Shown: positions 23,383-32,645, counted from the stretch's first letter. The stretch: DNA of 58,515 nt from Burkholderiales bacterium (GCA_020354665.1 CP070653.1:282498-341012), one strand, 5' to 3'. Made by a program: numbers and translations. The notes: generated by a model not told the origin, from the letters alone.

Positions 23383-24218
23383 GGTGCCTCCTGCTTTCGG
23401 GCCACGCCGCGCACCGGCAGGTGTGGCAGCGCAAAGCCCTGGTTGAAACCGCCGCGCGTGACCAGCGTGTACTTGAACCACAGGCCACCGGCCAGCGCGA
23501 GCACGCCGGCGATCGCCTGCAGCGCGCGCAGGCCGACGTCGCCAAGCGGAACAACGATTGCGACGAGCGCGGCCGCCAGCGCGAGCGCGCTCAGAAGCTT
23601 GAACACCGTGCCCGCGGCGTCGATCGCCGCGAGCGCGGCAGCGGCCGCGTGCACGCGGCGCCGCCATGCGAACCACAGCGCGACCCGCACCACGAGCAGC
23701 AGCGCGAACGCCCACCACGCTGCCACCGGCACGGCGCCCGCCGCTGCACGCCACAGCAGCCACAGGCCGAGCCCCTCGGCGAGCCCGGTGGCGATGATCA
23801 GCGGCACCAGCTGCGGGACGCGCCACGCGGGGATGCCCTTGGACGCGTGCAGCATGCGGCCCTGGCAGTAGACGAAGGCGAGCGCGAACACGGCGGCTGC
23901 CCAGTGCGCCGCCGGCAGGCCAAGCCAGGCCGCGCCGACCGCGGCAAACAGCAGCGGCGCGACCATCGCCTCGCGCGTCATCCACGACGTTGCGGCGTGC
24001 CGCGCCACGTTCACTGCACGCCACGGACGGCCAAGCTCGAGCCATACCGCGAACAGCCCGACCACGATCACCACCGCACCGAGCACGAGCGCGCCCGGCT
24101 GCGGGCCGGCGAGCGCGCCGCAGACAATCAGGCCGCTGCCCACGCCGCCGGCCATGAAGTTGGTCGCCGCGCGCCAATCCCAGTGGTACTGCTGCCAGGG
24201 GTTCGGGCCGAACGTCAT
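23379..24218 (-). CDS. padD: PadD-like membrane anchor of phenylacetyl-CoA:acceptor oxidoreductase
   Basis: The protein has 279 residues from MTFGPNPWQQYHWDWRAATNFMAGGVGSG. It is mostly hydrophobic with about eight membrane helices and shows the NrfD/DmsC-type layout (WLELGRPWRAVNVARHAATSWMTREAM). Such subunits anchor molybdenum/iron-sulfur enzymes and pass electrons to the quinone pool. The name PadD rests on position after a PadB-like and PadC-like pair and beside a phenylacetate-CoA ligase. A general DMSO-reductase-family anchor is the alternative. Start overlaps the padC stop by four bases. Confidence 0.72.
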   Translation of the reverse strand: MTFGPNPWQQYHWDWRAATNFMAGGVGSGLIVCGALAGPQPGALVLGAVVIVVGLFAVWLELGRPWRAVNVARHAATSWMTREAMVAPLLFAAVGAAWLGLPAAHWAAAVFALAFVYCQGRMLHASKGIPAWRVPQLVPLIIATGLAEGLGLWLLWRAAAGAVPVAAWWAFALLLVVRVALWFAWRRRVHAAAAALAAIDAAGTVFKLLSALALAAALVAIVVPLGDVGLRALQAIAGVLALAGGLWFKYTLVTRGGFNQGFALPHLPVRGVARKQEAP

Positions 24219-24874
24219 TCCGACTCCTGCTGCTTGTGGTCCCACAGGTAGTAGAAGCCCGGCGCAGTGCCGAGCTCCTCGTGCATGCGGAAGTGCTCGT
24301 TCTCCGCGATCAGCCGCGACACCTTGCTCGTTGGGTCGTCGAGGTCGCCGAAAGACAGCGTCTCGGAGATGCACGCATTGACGCAGGCCGGCGTCGCCTC
24401 CGGGTCGACGCCGGGCTTCAGGCCCTTCGCCAGCCCGGCGTCGATGCGGTCGACGCAGAACGTGCACTTGGTGGCCACGCCCAGCCGCCCTTCGTCGTGG
24501 CGTTGCCGCTCGTGCTCGCTCATCGAGCCGTAGGCGAAGTCCGCGCGGTCGGTCTTGTAGCGCGCCTGGTAGGGGCAGGCGACAGCACAGTAGGCGCAGC
24601 CGATGCAGATGTCGTAGTCGATCGTGACGATGCCATCAGGGCGCTTCTTGGTCGCGGTGGTCGGGCACACCGATTCGCACGGCGGGTCGGCGCAGTGCTG
24701 GCAGCCCACCGGCACGAACACGCGCTGCACGTCCGGGTAGGTGCCGTACTCCATGTCGAGCACGCGGCGCCACTGCACGCCCGGCGGCGTCGCGTTGGCC
24801 TGCTTGCACGCGGCGGTGCAGGTCTGGCAGCCGACACAGCGCCGCAGGTCCGCGACCATCGCCCAGCGCGTCAT
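24215..24874 (-). CDS. padC: PadC-like iron-sulfur subunit
   Basis: The protein has 219 residues with four ferredoxin-type cysteine groups: CVGCQTCTAACKQAN, CQHCADPPCESVCP, CIGCAYCAVACPYQARY and CTFCVDRIDAGL with CVNACISET. That should bind four [4Fe-4S] clusters, as in DmsB/NrfC-like electron-transfer subunits. It links the molybdenum subunit PadB to the membrane subunit PadD. No Tat signal is visible here or in the PadB partner, which fits the reported cytoplasmic facing of phenylacetyl-CoA:acceptor oxidoreductase. CoA thioesters would be inside the cell. Confidence 0.82.
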   Translation of the reverse strand: MTRWAMVADLRRCVGCQTCTAACKQANATPPGVQWRRVLDMEYGTYPDVQRVFVPVGCQHCADPPCESVCPTTATKKRPDGIVTIDYDICIGCAYCAVACPYQARYKTDRADFAYGSMSEHERQRHDEGRLGVATKCTFCVDRIDAGLAKGLKPGVDPEATPACVNACISETLSFGDLDDPTSKVSRLIAENEHFRMHEELGTAPGFYYLWDHKQQESE

Positions 24875-27591
24875 GCGCGCGCCCTTTGCAGCCGGACGCG
24901 AACGAGGTCGGCGCTCGACCCGGTAGCGTCGGTCAGGTCCATCGACATCTGCGCGAGTGTGTTCAGGCTCGGCACGCCGAAGTCCTTTGCCAGCGGCGTC
25001 GCCCAATGGTCGAACTGGCCAATCAGCAGCAGCGTGTCAGGGCGGATGCCCTGGCGCAGCACCGCACGTCCGCGCACGCGGCGCTTGGGCGTCGAGATCT
25101 CCACCGCGTCGCCGTCGGTGATCCCGAGCCGCGCCGCGGCCTGCGGGTTGACGATGACACCATCGTGACCGGCGATGTTGCCGGCGACCTCGTGCATCAG
25201 TTGCACGCCGGCGTTGCCGCCCCACGCGTACTGCATGCTGCGCGCAGTCAGCAGCCAGAACGGGTACGCCTCGGGCTCGCCGCCGGCGTGTGCGACGGCC
25301 TGCGCCCACAGGCCGGGGAAGTCCTTGTACTGCGGCAGCGCCTGGTATTCCTCGAGCTGACGGTCCCACCAGTGCATGTCGTGCTCGTGCAGCCGACGGC
25401 CGAGCTCGGCGCCGATGCGCTTGAGCCGCTCCTGGTACGGCATCTCGAAGCGCAGCCCGCGCTCGACCAGCGTCGCGTACAGGTACCACTGGTCGCGCGG
25501 AAAGGGCCGCGTCTTGAAGCCATGGGCCTTCCACCACTCCAGCCCGAGCACTTCGGCACCTTCGGTCAGCTCGGCACTGGCGGCCTTGCACGCCGCGTCC
25601 CAGATCTCGTCAGGCGTGTGCGGCTGCGCGGGGTCGAGCGAGAAGTCGCCATATTCGCCCTTCAGTGCGACGCCGCAGGTGCCGCGGTTGATCGCGGCGT
25701 TGTACTTCTCGAGGATGCCGCAGCGGTGCGCCAGCTCGGTCGCGATGTCCGTGAAGTCGCGTGCCTGGCCGCGCGCGGCGACCACCGGCTGGCGCAACGC
25801 AAAGCCCTCGTGGTCCCAGAACTGCTCCTGGTACTTGGTGGCGGCCAGGCGCAGCAGCTGCAGGCTCTCGAGGTCGGTCGCGTCAGGCAGCAGGATGTCG
25901 GCGTAGTGGTTGCTTTCGTCGCGCGTGTAGGCCATCGCGACGATGAACGGGAAGCGCGCCAGCCTGTTGCCGATCGCCGGCGTGTCCCAGAACGAGATCA
26001 CGGGGTTGGTGCGGTAGACGAACCAGACGTCGGGCGGCTCGACCTTGGGCAGGCCTTTGGGTGTGGTGTCGAGGAACAGCCACGAGAAGTGCGTCGGGCC
26101 GAGCGCCTGCGCCCATGCGTTGTTGCCCACCAGCGGCACCAAGCTGCGGTAGGCGTTGCGCACGTTCGGGTTCGCCGACCAGTGCGCCTTCGATGTCGGG
26201 TTGAACGGATAGTCCATCAGCCCGTCGGGCCCGGGCTTGACGCTGTCGTGCCGCTCGGCCATCGGTCGCACCAGCCGCACCGTGGTGCCGATCGTGCCGC
26301 CGGGCACCTCGAGCGCACCGACCAGCGTGGCGAGCACCGTGCGCGCCCAGCAGCATTCGTAGCCACCCCACCCATTGTTGACTGTCTTGCCCAGCGTCAC
26401 CGCGACCGGGCGGTACGGCAGCACCTTGCCGTTGATCTCGACCGTCTGGCCGATGCAGGCGTGGTCCAGGTACTCGTTGGCGATGCGGCGCATCGTCGCC
26501 GCCGGCACGTCGCAGATCGCGGCGGCCCACTCGGGCGCATAGGGCGCCATGTGCGCGACCAGCTTGTCGAACGCCGTCTCACCGGCGAGCAGCCCGTCGC
26601 CGAGCACCTCGTCGTCGGGGCCGATCTCGACCGCGTCGACCTCTACGCGCGCCGACAGCGTCTCGTGCACATCCGGCGTGTCGTGCGGCAGGGCGCGCCG
26701 CTGCCGCGCGTCCCACACCAGCGGCTTGCGCGTCGCGCGATCGCGCAGGTAGTAGCCGTGCGCGCCGACGAGATAGGGCGAACTGGTGTGGCGCGCCAGG
26801 TGCGCCAGATCCAGGCGCTCGCGCGGCGCCTCGTGCAGCATCACGTGGATCAGCGCGTACAGGAACGCGGCGTCGGTCTTCGGCTTGATCGGCACCCACT
26901 GCGCCGAGCACGCGGCGGTCACCGACAGGTGCGGCTCGACCTGCACGCGCTTCATGCCACGCACGCGCGCGTTCGCGTGCCGCCACACGCCGACCACGCC
27001 GCCGGCGGCTTCGATGTTGTTGCCGCAGGAGATCAGGTAGTTGCAGCTGGGCGTGTCGGGCGCGACGATGAAGGCGCGGTGCCAGAGCTCGCCGTACAGG
27101 TGCTCGGAGTGGTAGCACTTGACGCCCTGCCCCGAACCGAATCCCATGTCCACCGGCCCCCATGCGGCCAGGAAGGCCGGAAAGGTGCCCATGTAGAACT
27201 GCGGCGTACCGCCGCCACCGAAGCTCGCCGCCAGCCGCGGGTAGCCCGAGGCGTCGAGCAGGCCCTCGGCACGGATCGCGTTGAGCTTGTCGGCGATCGC
27301 CTGCATCGCCTCGTCCCACGAGATCTCGACGAAGCCGGGATCCTCGTCGCGTCCCTTGTTCGGGTTCGTGCGCCTCATCGGCGCGAGCACGCGGTTCGGG
27401 TTGTACGTCTTCTGGATCAGCCCGAACGCCTTCACGCAGACCTTGCCGCCGCCCGGATGCACGTCGGCGGCGCAGAAGTTGGGTTCGACCTCGGTCGCGA
27501 CGCCATCCTCGACCTTCACCGTCAGTAGGTCTGGGCCGGCGACGCACTGGTAGCAGTACGTCGGAACGCGGTGCGTCGTGGCGGCGGTCAT
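24871..27591 (-). CDS. padB: PadB-like molybdopterin oxidoreductase (phenylacetyl-CoA:acceptor)
   Basis: The protein has 906 residues and belongs to the DMSO-reductase-type molybdenum family. The N-terminal FeS set is Cys13xxCys16, Cys40 and Cys52 (unusual spacing). MGTFPAFLAAWGPVDMGFGSGQGVKCYHSEHLYGELWHRA follows, then NLISCGNN-type cofactor binding, NNGWGGYECCW and the C-terminal pterin domain VQLMHEVAGNIAGHDGVIVNPQAAARLGITDGDAVEI. There is no Tat signal. With PadC and PadD it should oxidise phenylacetyl-CoA by four electrons to phenylglyoxylate, giving electrons to quinone. The assignment comes from the family plus its neighbours (CoA ligase, HcrABC), not from a catalytic residue; the Mo ligand was not identified with certainty. 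Confidence 0.78.
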   Translation of the reverse strand: MTAATTHRVPTYCYQCVAGPDLLTVKVEDGVATEVEPNFCAADVHPGGGKVCVKAFGLIQKTYNPNRVLAPMRRTNPNKGRDEDPGFVEISWDEAMQAIADKLNAIRAEGLLDASGYPRLAASFGGGGTPQFYMGTFPAFLAAWGPVDMGFGSGQGVKCYHSEHLYGELWHRAFIVAPDTPSCNYLISCGNNIEAAGGVVGVWRHANARVRGMKRVQVEPHLSVTAACSAQWVPIKPKTDAAFLYALIHVMLHEAPRERLDLAHLARHTSSPYLVGAHGYYLRDRATRKPLVWDARQRRALPHDTPDVHETLSARVEVDAVEIGPDDEVLGDGLLAGETAFDKLVAHMAPYAPEWAAAICDVPAATMRRIANEYLDHACIGQTVEINGKVLPYRPVAVTLGKTVNNGWGGYECCWARTVLATLVGALEVPGGTIGTTVRLVRPMAERHDSVKPGPDGLMDYPFNPTSKAHWSANPNVRNAYRSLVPLVGNNAWAQALGPTHFSWLFLDTTPKGLPKVEPPDVWFVYRTNPVISFWDTPAIGNRLARFPFIVAMAYTRDESNHYADILLPDATDLESLQLLRLAATKYQEQFWDHEGFALRQPVVAARGQARDFTDIATELAHRCGILEKYNAAINRGTCGVALKGEYGDFSLDPAQPHTPDEIWDAACKAASAELTEGAEVLGLEWWKAHGFKTRPFPRDQWYLYATLVERGLRFEMPYQERLKRIGAELGRRLHEHDMHWWDRQLEEYQALPQYKDFPGLWAQAVAHAGGEPEAYPFWLLTARSMQYAWGGNAGVQLMHEVAGNIAGHDGVIVNPQAAARLGITDGDAVEISTPKRRVRGRAVLRQGIRPDTLLLIGQFDHWATPLAKDFGVPSLNTLAQMSMDLTDATGSSADLVRVRLQRARA

Positions 27592-27610
27592 CGGGCGACC
27601 AGCGTCCGGT

Positions 27611-28030
27611 TCAGGCCAGCGGGCCGGCAGTGCGTGCCTTCTCGGCCTGGGCCGCCAGGCGCTGCTGCGTCTTGGCGACGTCGACGACGAAGCGCGTATG
27701 GCGGCCGCGCACGATCGGCTCGACGGTGTCGCGGCCCTCGACCTCGAACACGACCGAGCGGCCGTTGACCTCGGCGATGCGCACGGAAAGCTCCACCGTC
27801 ATGCCCAGCAGCGTCGCGCCGACGTGGTCGATCTCGACGCGCGTGCCCACCGAGTCCTCCCCCGCGTCGAGGTGCTCGAGCATCAGGTTCCGGCAGGTCA
27901 TCTCGATGTCGCGCACCAGCATCGGCGTGGCATAGACGCGCGCGGCCTCGCCCATGAAGTCGATCGTGCGGCTGCGATCGATCTCGAACCGGTTCTTCCC
28001 GGACAGTCCGGCGGCAAGCGTAGATTTCAT
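27611..28030 (-). CDS. FlK-like hotdog thioesterase
   Basis: The protein has 139 residues. The pattern FMGEAARVYATPMLVRDIEMTCRNLMLEHLDAGEDSVGTRVEIDHVGATLLGMTVELSVRIAEVNGRSVVFEVEGRDTVEPIVRGRHTRFVVD is that of the fluoroacetyl-CoA-thioesterase (FlK) type hotdog family. EHLDAGEDSVGTRVEIDHV holds the expected Glu/Thr/His region. It presumably hydrolyses a small or aromatic acyl-CoA. Because it lies 19 bases upstream of padB in the same operon, a phenylacetyl-type or phenylglyoxylyl-CoA thioester is the natural guess. GAGGAGAC precedes the ATG. Confidence 0.75.
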   Translation of the reverse strand: MKSTLAAGLSGKNRFEIDRSRTIDFMGEAARVYATPMLVRDIEMTCRNLMLEHLDAGEDSVGTRVEIDHVGATLLGMTVELSVRIAEVNGRSVVFEVEGRDTVEPIVRGRHTRFVVDVAKTQQRLAAQAEKARTAGPLA

Positions 28031-28048
28031 GTCGTCTCCTCGTGCGGG

Positions 28049-28741
28049 TCAGAGCCCCAGATAAGCCTGCCGCACCTGGGCATCGCGCAACAGGTCAGCC
28101 GCGCGGCCTTCGGCGACGATGCGGCCAGTTTCCATCACATAGCCGCGATCGGCAATCGACAGCGCAGCGCGCGCGTTCTGGTCGACCAGAAGGATCGTCG
28201 TGCCGCGCGATTTCAGTGCCTTGATGTACGTAAAGATCTCGGCGACCAGGCGCGGCGCCAATCCCATGCTCGGCTCGTCGAGCAGCAGCAGCCGTGGATC
28301 GGCCATCAGCGCGCGCCCGATCGCCAGCATCTGCTGCTGGCCGCCGGACAGCGTTCCCGCATCCTCGCCACGCTTCTGTTGCAGGACCGGAAACATCGAC
28401 CACACCGCGTCGATCTTGGTGGCCGCGCCGCGTGCGAACGCGCCGAGCTGCAGGTTGTCCTCGACGCTGAGCGCGCCGAACACCTGGCGGCCCTCGGGCA
28501 CCTGCACCATGCCGCGCATCACGCGCTGACGCGGCGACTCGCGGCCGATGTCGGCACCGGAGAAGCGCACCGTGCCGCCGCTCATCGGCTGCACGCCCGA
28601 CAGCGTGCGCAACAGTGTCGTCTTGCCCGCGCCGTTGGCGCCGACCAGCGCCACCAGCTCACCCGGCTCGACGCGCAGCGACACTTCGAACAGCGCAGGG
28701 ATGCGTCCATAGCGGCTGGCCAGGCCTTGTACCTCAAGCAT
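28049..28741 (-). CDS. livF: ABC transporter ATP-binding protein LivF-type
   Basis: The protein has 230 residues. Walker A is GANGAGKTTLL, signature LSGGQQQMLAIGRALM, Walker B RLLLLDEPSMGLAP, with H-loop region LLVDQNAR. Size and the SMGLAP block identify the LivF class of branched-chain-amino-acid-type importers. In aromatic clusters such systems bring in benzoate- or hydroxybenzoate-type acids. It overlaps livG by eight bases. Confidence 0.92.
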   Translation of the reverse strand: MLEVQGLASRYGRIPALFEVSLRVEPGELVALVGANGAGKTTLLRTLSGVQPMSGGTVRFSGADIGRESPRQRVMRGMVQVPEGRQVFGALSVEDNLQLGAFARGAATKIDAVWSMFPVLQQKRGEDAGTLSGGQQQMLAIGRALMADPRLLLLDEPSMGLAPRLVAEIFTYIKALKSRGTTILLVDQNARAALSIADRGYVMETGRIVAEGRAADLLRDAQVRQAYLGL

Positions 28742-29528
28742 CGGCGGCCTCCTTGAGCGGCGCGGCGGCGTCTTCGGTGCCCAGGTAGGCCTCGATCACG
28801 CGTGCGTCGCAGCTGACCTCGGCCGGCGTGCCCTCGACCAGCTTCGCGCCGCCGTCGAGCACCAGCACGCGGTCCGATACTTCCATCACCAGTCGCATGT
28901 TGTGCTCGACCAGCACCACGGTCGTGCCGGACGCGGCGACCTGGCGGATCAGCGCGTCGATCTCGCGCGCCTCGGTGGGGTTGAGCCCGGCTGCCGGCTC
29001 GTCGAGCAGCAGCACCTGCGGCTCGCCGGCCAGTGCGCGCGCGATCTCGAGCCGCTTGAGCGCGCCGTAGGGCATGCTGTCGGCACGCGCGTCGAGATAA
29101 GCCTCGAGCCCGACGCGGCGCATCAGCGAGATCGCGTGTTCGCGGCAGCGCGCCTCGGCGCGAGCCAGCGAGGGCGTTCGCAGCAGCGCGGGCAACAGTG
29201 CGCAGCGCTCGCGCAGATGACGGCCGGTCATCACGTTCTCGAGCGCACTCATGTTGAAGAACACCTGCAGATTCTGGAACGTACGCCCGAGCCCGGCGGC
29301 GGCCCAGCGGTGCGTCGGCAGGCCGGCCAGGTCGCGACCGCCGAGCACGATGCGGCCGGCGTCGGGCTGGTAGATCCCGGTCATCAGGTTGAGCAGCGTG
29401 GTCTTGCCCGCGCCGTTCGGTCCGATCACCGCGTGCACGGTGCCGGCCTCGACCTCGAACGACAGGTCGTCGATCACCCGCAAGCCGCCGAAGCGCTTGC
29501 TCAGTCCGTGCACCGAAAGCAGAGTCAT
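28734..29528 (-). CDS. livG: ABC transporter ATP-binding protein LivG-type
   Basis: The protein has 264 residues. Walker A is GPNGAGKTTLLNLMTGIYQPDAG and the signature MPYGALKRLEIARAL. Walker B is QVLLLDEPAAGLNPTE, and the switch is LVEHNMRLVMEVSDRVLVLDGG. The GAGLNP-type Walker B extension and long form mark LivG. It pairs with LivF on the cytoplasmic face of LivHM. It ends inside the start of livF. Confidence 0.92.
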   Translation of the reverse strand: MTLLSVHGLSKRFGGLRVIDDLSFEVEAGTVHAVIGPNGAGKTTLLNLMTGIYQPDAGRIVLGGRDLAGLPTHRWAAAGLGRTFQNLQVFFNMSALENVMTGRHLRERCALLPALLRTPSLARAEARCREHAISLMRRVGLEAYLDARADSMPYGALKRLEIARALAGEPQVLLLDEPAAGLNPTEAREIDALIRQVAASGTTVVLVEHNMRLVMEVSDRVLVLDGGAKLVEGTPAEVSCDARVIEAYLGTEDAAAPLKEAADA

Positions 29529-29529
29529 T

Positions 29530-30519
29530 TCACCTGAACAGCCGAGCCAGCGTGGGTACCACGCCGCGCGGGAAGAACACCATCGTCGCGATCAGCACCG
29601 CGCCGAACACCATCATCTCGTAATCCTTGAACACGGTCAGGAACTGGGGCAACAGCGTCAGCACCGCCGCGCCGAGCACCGCACCCCACACCGAAGCCAT
29701 GCCGCCGAAGACGACCATGATGACGAGCTCGACCGAGTGCAGGAATGAGGCCTTGGACGGCGTGATGAAGCCCGCGTAGTGTGCCGTCAATACACCGGCG
29801 ATGGCGGCGTAGAGCGCGGAGATCACGAACACGCGCAACTTCCAGCGTGCACTGTCGATGCCGACGGTCTCGGCCGCGACCTCCGAGCCGTGCAGCGCGC
29901 GCAGCGAGCGCCCGACGGGCGAATCGATCAGGTTCAGCGCCAACCACACGGCGCACCATAGCGCGACGCCGACAATGCCGTACCACACCGACTCGCCCTT
30001 GAGCGCATAGCCGAACAGCACCAGCGGCGGCACCACCATGCCGTCGGGGCCACCGGTGTAGCGGTCCTCGTTGGTGAGCACGATCGAGGCAATCACGCCC
30101 AGCCCGAGTGTGGCCATCGCCAGGTAGTGTCCTTTCAGCCGCAGCGTCGGCCTTCCGACGATCCACGCCAGCACGCCGACCGCGATGACCGCCGCTGGCA
30201 TCGATACCCACGCCGGCCAGCCCCAGCGCGACGCGGCGATCGCGCTGGCATAGCCGCCGAGCGCGTAGAACGCCGCGTGGCCGAGGCTGATCTGCCCCGC
30301 GTAGCCGACCAGCAGGTTCAGCCCGACGCAGACGATCGCGTTCAGGGAAATCAGGATCGCGACATCGTAGAAGTAAGCGTTCGGCATCGCGTAGGGCAGC
30401 AGCAGCAGCAACGCCGCCAGCAGCGCCAGCGGCAGCCGGCGCCTCGTGGTGTCGATGTGCGATGCGCCGCTATGCACCGAAGGTCCCGCTCGTTCAGACA
30501 CGCTCGCTGCGGCGCGCAC
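29530..30519 (-). CDS. livM: ABC transporter permease LivM-type
   Basis: The protein has 329 residues. The start codon is GTG at 30519, 26 bases inside livH, behind a G-rich tract. About eight to ten membrane helices are seen, with the conserved blocks LNLLVGYAGQISLGHAAFYALGGYASA and SPVGRSLRALHGSEVAAETVGID. VVFGGMASVWGAVLGAAVLT completes the family marks. With LivH it forms the membrane channel of the importer. Confidence 0.9.
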   Translation of the reverse strand: MRAAASVSERAGPSVHSGASHIDTTRRRLPLALLAALLLLLPYAMPNAYFYDVAILISLNAIVCVGLNLLVGYAGQISLGHAAFYALGGYASAIAASRWGWPAWVSMPAAVIAVGVLAWIVGRPTLRLKGHYLAMATLGLGVIASIVLTNEDRYTGGPDGMVVPPLVLFGYALKGESVWYGIVGVALWCAVWLALNLIDSPVGRSLRALHGSEVAAETVGIDSARWKLRVFVISALYAAIAGVLTAHYAGFITPSKASFLHSVELVIMVVFGGMASVWGAVLGAAVLTLLPQFLTVFKDYEMMVFGAVLIATMVFFPRGVVPTLARLFR

Positions 30520-31378
30520 CGGCCAGCCCCCCGGGCATGAAGTAGAGCACCGCGAGGATCACGACGAAGGCGATTGCGTCCTTGTACGCCGAGGAGATGA
30601 AGCCCGCGCCGAGGCCTTCCATCAGCCCGAGCAGCAGCCCGCCGGCCACCGCGCCGCCAAAGCTGCCCAGCCCACCGAGCATCGCCGCTGCAAAACCCTT
30701 CAGACCCAGCATCACGCCGACGTCGTACGAGGTGAAGGTGATCGGCGCGGTGAGTACGCCCCCGAGTGCGCCGAGCGCCGCCGCGAGCGCAAAACTCACG
30801 CGCATCACGCAGCGCGTCGAAACGCCCATCAGCCGCGCGGCCAGCGGATTGAGTGCGGTGGCGCGCATCGCCTTGCCATACAGCGTGCGGTTGAAGAACC
30901 AGCCCAGCGCGAACACCGCGAGCGCGGCGCCGCCGAGCACCCACAGGCTCTGCGGCAGCACCGTGGCACCGCCGATCGCGATCGGTTCGCTACCCGAGAA
31001 CGCCGGCAGCGAGTGGAAGCGCTTGTCCCACACCACCTGCGCCGCGCCGCGCAGGAACAGCGCGACGCCGATAGTGATGATGATCAGCGTCACCACGTCG
31101 GCCTTGCCGCCGACCTGTGCCGGCTCGATCGCCAGGCGCTGCACAAGCACGCCCACCAGCATCGCACCCACCACGGCGAGCGGTACGGCCACCGCGAGCG
31201 GCAGGCCCAGGCCGACCAGCGACACGGCGCCCATGCCGCCGATCATCACGAATTCGCCCTGGGCGAAATTGATCGCGTGGCTGGCGTTGTAGACGATCGA
31301 GAAGCCGAGCGCAACGAGGGCGTAGATCGCGCCGGCGGTCAGACCGCCGGCGACGAATTGCAGCCAGCTGCCGCCCAT
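30494..31378 (-). CDS. livH: ABC transporter permease LivH-type
   Basis: The protein has 294 residues. Typical blocks are LTAGAIYALVALGFSIVYNASHAINFAQGEFVMIGG, NPLAARLMGVSTRCVMRVSFALAAALGALGG and GLKGFAAAMLGGLGSFGGAVAGGLLLGLMEGL. It is the second membrane subunit of the importer and lies between livK and livM in the operon. Confidence 0.92.
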   Translation of the reverse strand: MGGSWLQFVAGGLTAGAIYALVALGFSIVYNASHAINFAQGEFVMIGGMGAVSLVGLGLPLAVAVPLAVVGAMLVGVLVQRLAIEPAQVGGKADVVTLIIITIGVALFLRGAAQVVWDKRFHSLPAFSGSEPIAIGGATVLPQSLWVLGGAALAVFALGWFFNRTLYGKAMRATALNPLAARLMGVSTRCVMRVSFALAAALGALGGVLTAPITFTSYDVGVMLGLKGFAAAMLGGLGSFGGAVAGGLLLGLMEGLGAGFISSAYKDAIAFVVILAVLYFMPGGLAGARRSERV

Positions 31379-31406
31379 CGCGCGCCTCGGATCGACCGCC
31401 GGTGCT

Positions 31407-32567
31407 TCACTTCACGAGCGACCAGGTTCCGCCCTTGACCTCGAGCATGCGGAACGCACTGAGGTCCAGACCCATGTGGTCGGTGGCCGACATGTTGACC
31501 ACCCCGGCGGTGCCCATGAACCCGCGCGTGGCCTCGATCGCGTCACGTACCTTGGCTGGATCGGTGCTGCCGGCCGCCTTGATCGCGCCCACTGCAATCA
31601 TCAACCCATCGAACGCATGGCCGCCGAACGTGCTGACGTCGCTCTTGTGTCGCTTTTCGTAGGCGTCGCGGTAGCCGGTGACGACCGGTTTCTGCGGATC
31701 GTTGGCCGCCAGCAGGTCGGCGACCAGCAGCGCCGCGGCGGGCAGGCGTACCCCCTCGGCGGCATCGCCCGACAGCTTGATGTACTCCTTCGATGCGACG
31801 CCGTGCGACTGGTACAGCGGCAGCGTGATGCCGACCTGCCTGTAGTTGCGCGTCACGATCGCCGGGCCCTGACCGAATCCGGCGTTGAGCACCGCTTGCG
31901 CATTGCTGGCCTTGATCTTGGTGAGTTGCGCGGTCATGTCGGTGTCAGCGGCACCGTAGGTCTCGTCGGCGACGACCTGCATGCCATAGTTGGGTGCAAC
32001 CTTCAGGCATTCGGCGCGCATCGACTTGTCGAAGCCGCCGCTGCCCGAAATCAGCGCGACGCGCGACAGCCCGCGTGCCTTGACGTCGACGAAGATCTTC
32101 TCGCACGCCATACGATCGGTGTGCGGTGTCTTGAACACCCACTTCTTCACCGGCTCGATGATCACCACCGCGCCGGCCAGCGAGATGAAGGGGACGCCGG
32201 CCTGCTCGACCAGCGGCACCGCGGCCATCGTCGCGCCGGTGGTCGATCCGCCGACGATCACGTCGACCTTGTCCTGCTCGATCAGCCGCTTGGCGAAGGT
32301 GCGTGCCTTCTCGGCGTCGCCGGCATCGTCGTAGGCTATGAGCTGCAGCTTGCGGCCGAGCACGCCGCCATCGGCGTTGATCTTCTCGATCTGCATCTCC
32401 AGCGTCTTCAGCTCGGGGTCGCCGAGGAAGGATGCGGGGCCGGTCACCGACAGGAAGCTGCCGATGCGGATCGGCTCCTGTGCTTGGGCGGGGAGGGTCC
32501 AGACCAGGGGCAGCGCTAGCAGCAGCAGGCCCTGGGCGACCCGGCGAATCGTGCGGGTGAAGGTCAT
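31407..32567 (-). CDS. livK: Periplasmic substrate-binding protein, LivK/aromatic-acid type
   Basis: The protein has 386 residues with signal peptide MTFTRTIRRVAQGLLLLALPLVWTLPAQAQ. The mature part is the type-I periplasmic binding fold: IRIGSFLSVTGPASFLGDPELKTLEMQIEKINADGGVLGRKLQL, DDAGDAEKARTFAKRLI and GGSTTGATMAAVPLVEQAGVPFISLAGA. Relatives in aromatic clusters bind benzoate or hydroxybenzoates rather than leucine. It is the first gene of the operon. Its untranslated leader contains a large hairpin (32580-32638) next to the ribosome binding site. Confidence 0.88.
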   Translation of the reverse strand: MTFTRTIRRVAQGLLLLALPLVWTLPAQAQEPIRIGSFLSVTGPASFLGDPELKTLEMQIEKINADGGVLGRKLQLIAYDDAGDAEKARTFAKRLIEQDKVDVIVGGSTTGATMAAVPLVEQAGVPFISLAGAVVIIEPVKKWVFKTPHTDRMACEKIFVDVKARGLSRVALISGSGGFDKSMRAECLKVAPNYGMQVVADETYGAADTDMTAQLTKIKASNAQAVLNAGFGQGPAIVTRNYRQVGITLPLYQSHGVASKEYIKLSGDAAEGVRLPAAALLVADLLAANDPQKPVVTGYRDAYEKRHKSDVSTFGGHAFDGLMIAVGAIKAAGSTDPAKVRDAIEATRGFMGTAGVVNMSATDHMGLDLSAFRMLEVKGGTWSLVK

Positions 32568-32579
32568 GCTTGTCTCCTT

Positions 32580-32638
32580 AGCGGGGCTGGACGGGCGGTG
32601 TGGTGACGGCGCCGCACACCGCGGATCGCCGCCCCGCT
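32580..32638 (-). promoter_or_regulatory. Nested hairpin in the livK leader
   Basis: Read on the minus strand, an outer stem AGCGGGGC / GCCCCGCT (32631-32638 with 32580-32587) encloses an inner perfect stem GCGGTGTG / CACACCGC (32595-32602 with 32615-32622). The structure ends directly at TAAGGAGACAAGC, the livK Shine-Dalgarno. No T-run follows, so it is not a simple terminator. It could modulate translation or protect the transcript end. Confidence 0.5.
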
Positions 32639-32645
32639 CGTCCTT

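Noticed and set aside
24886-27528. 880-codon plus-strand frame opposite padB
   Set aside because: No motif, composition dominated by Arg/Val/Asp/His as in antisense frames; padB on the other strand is unambiguous.
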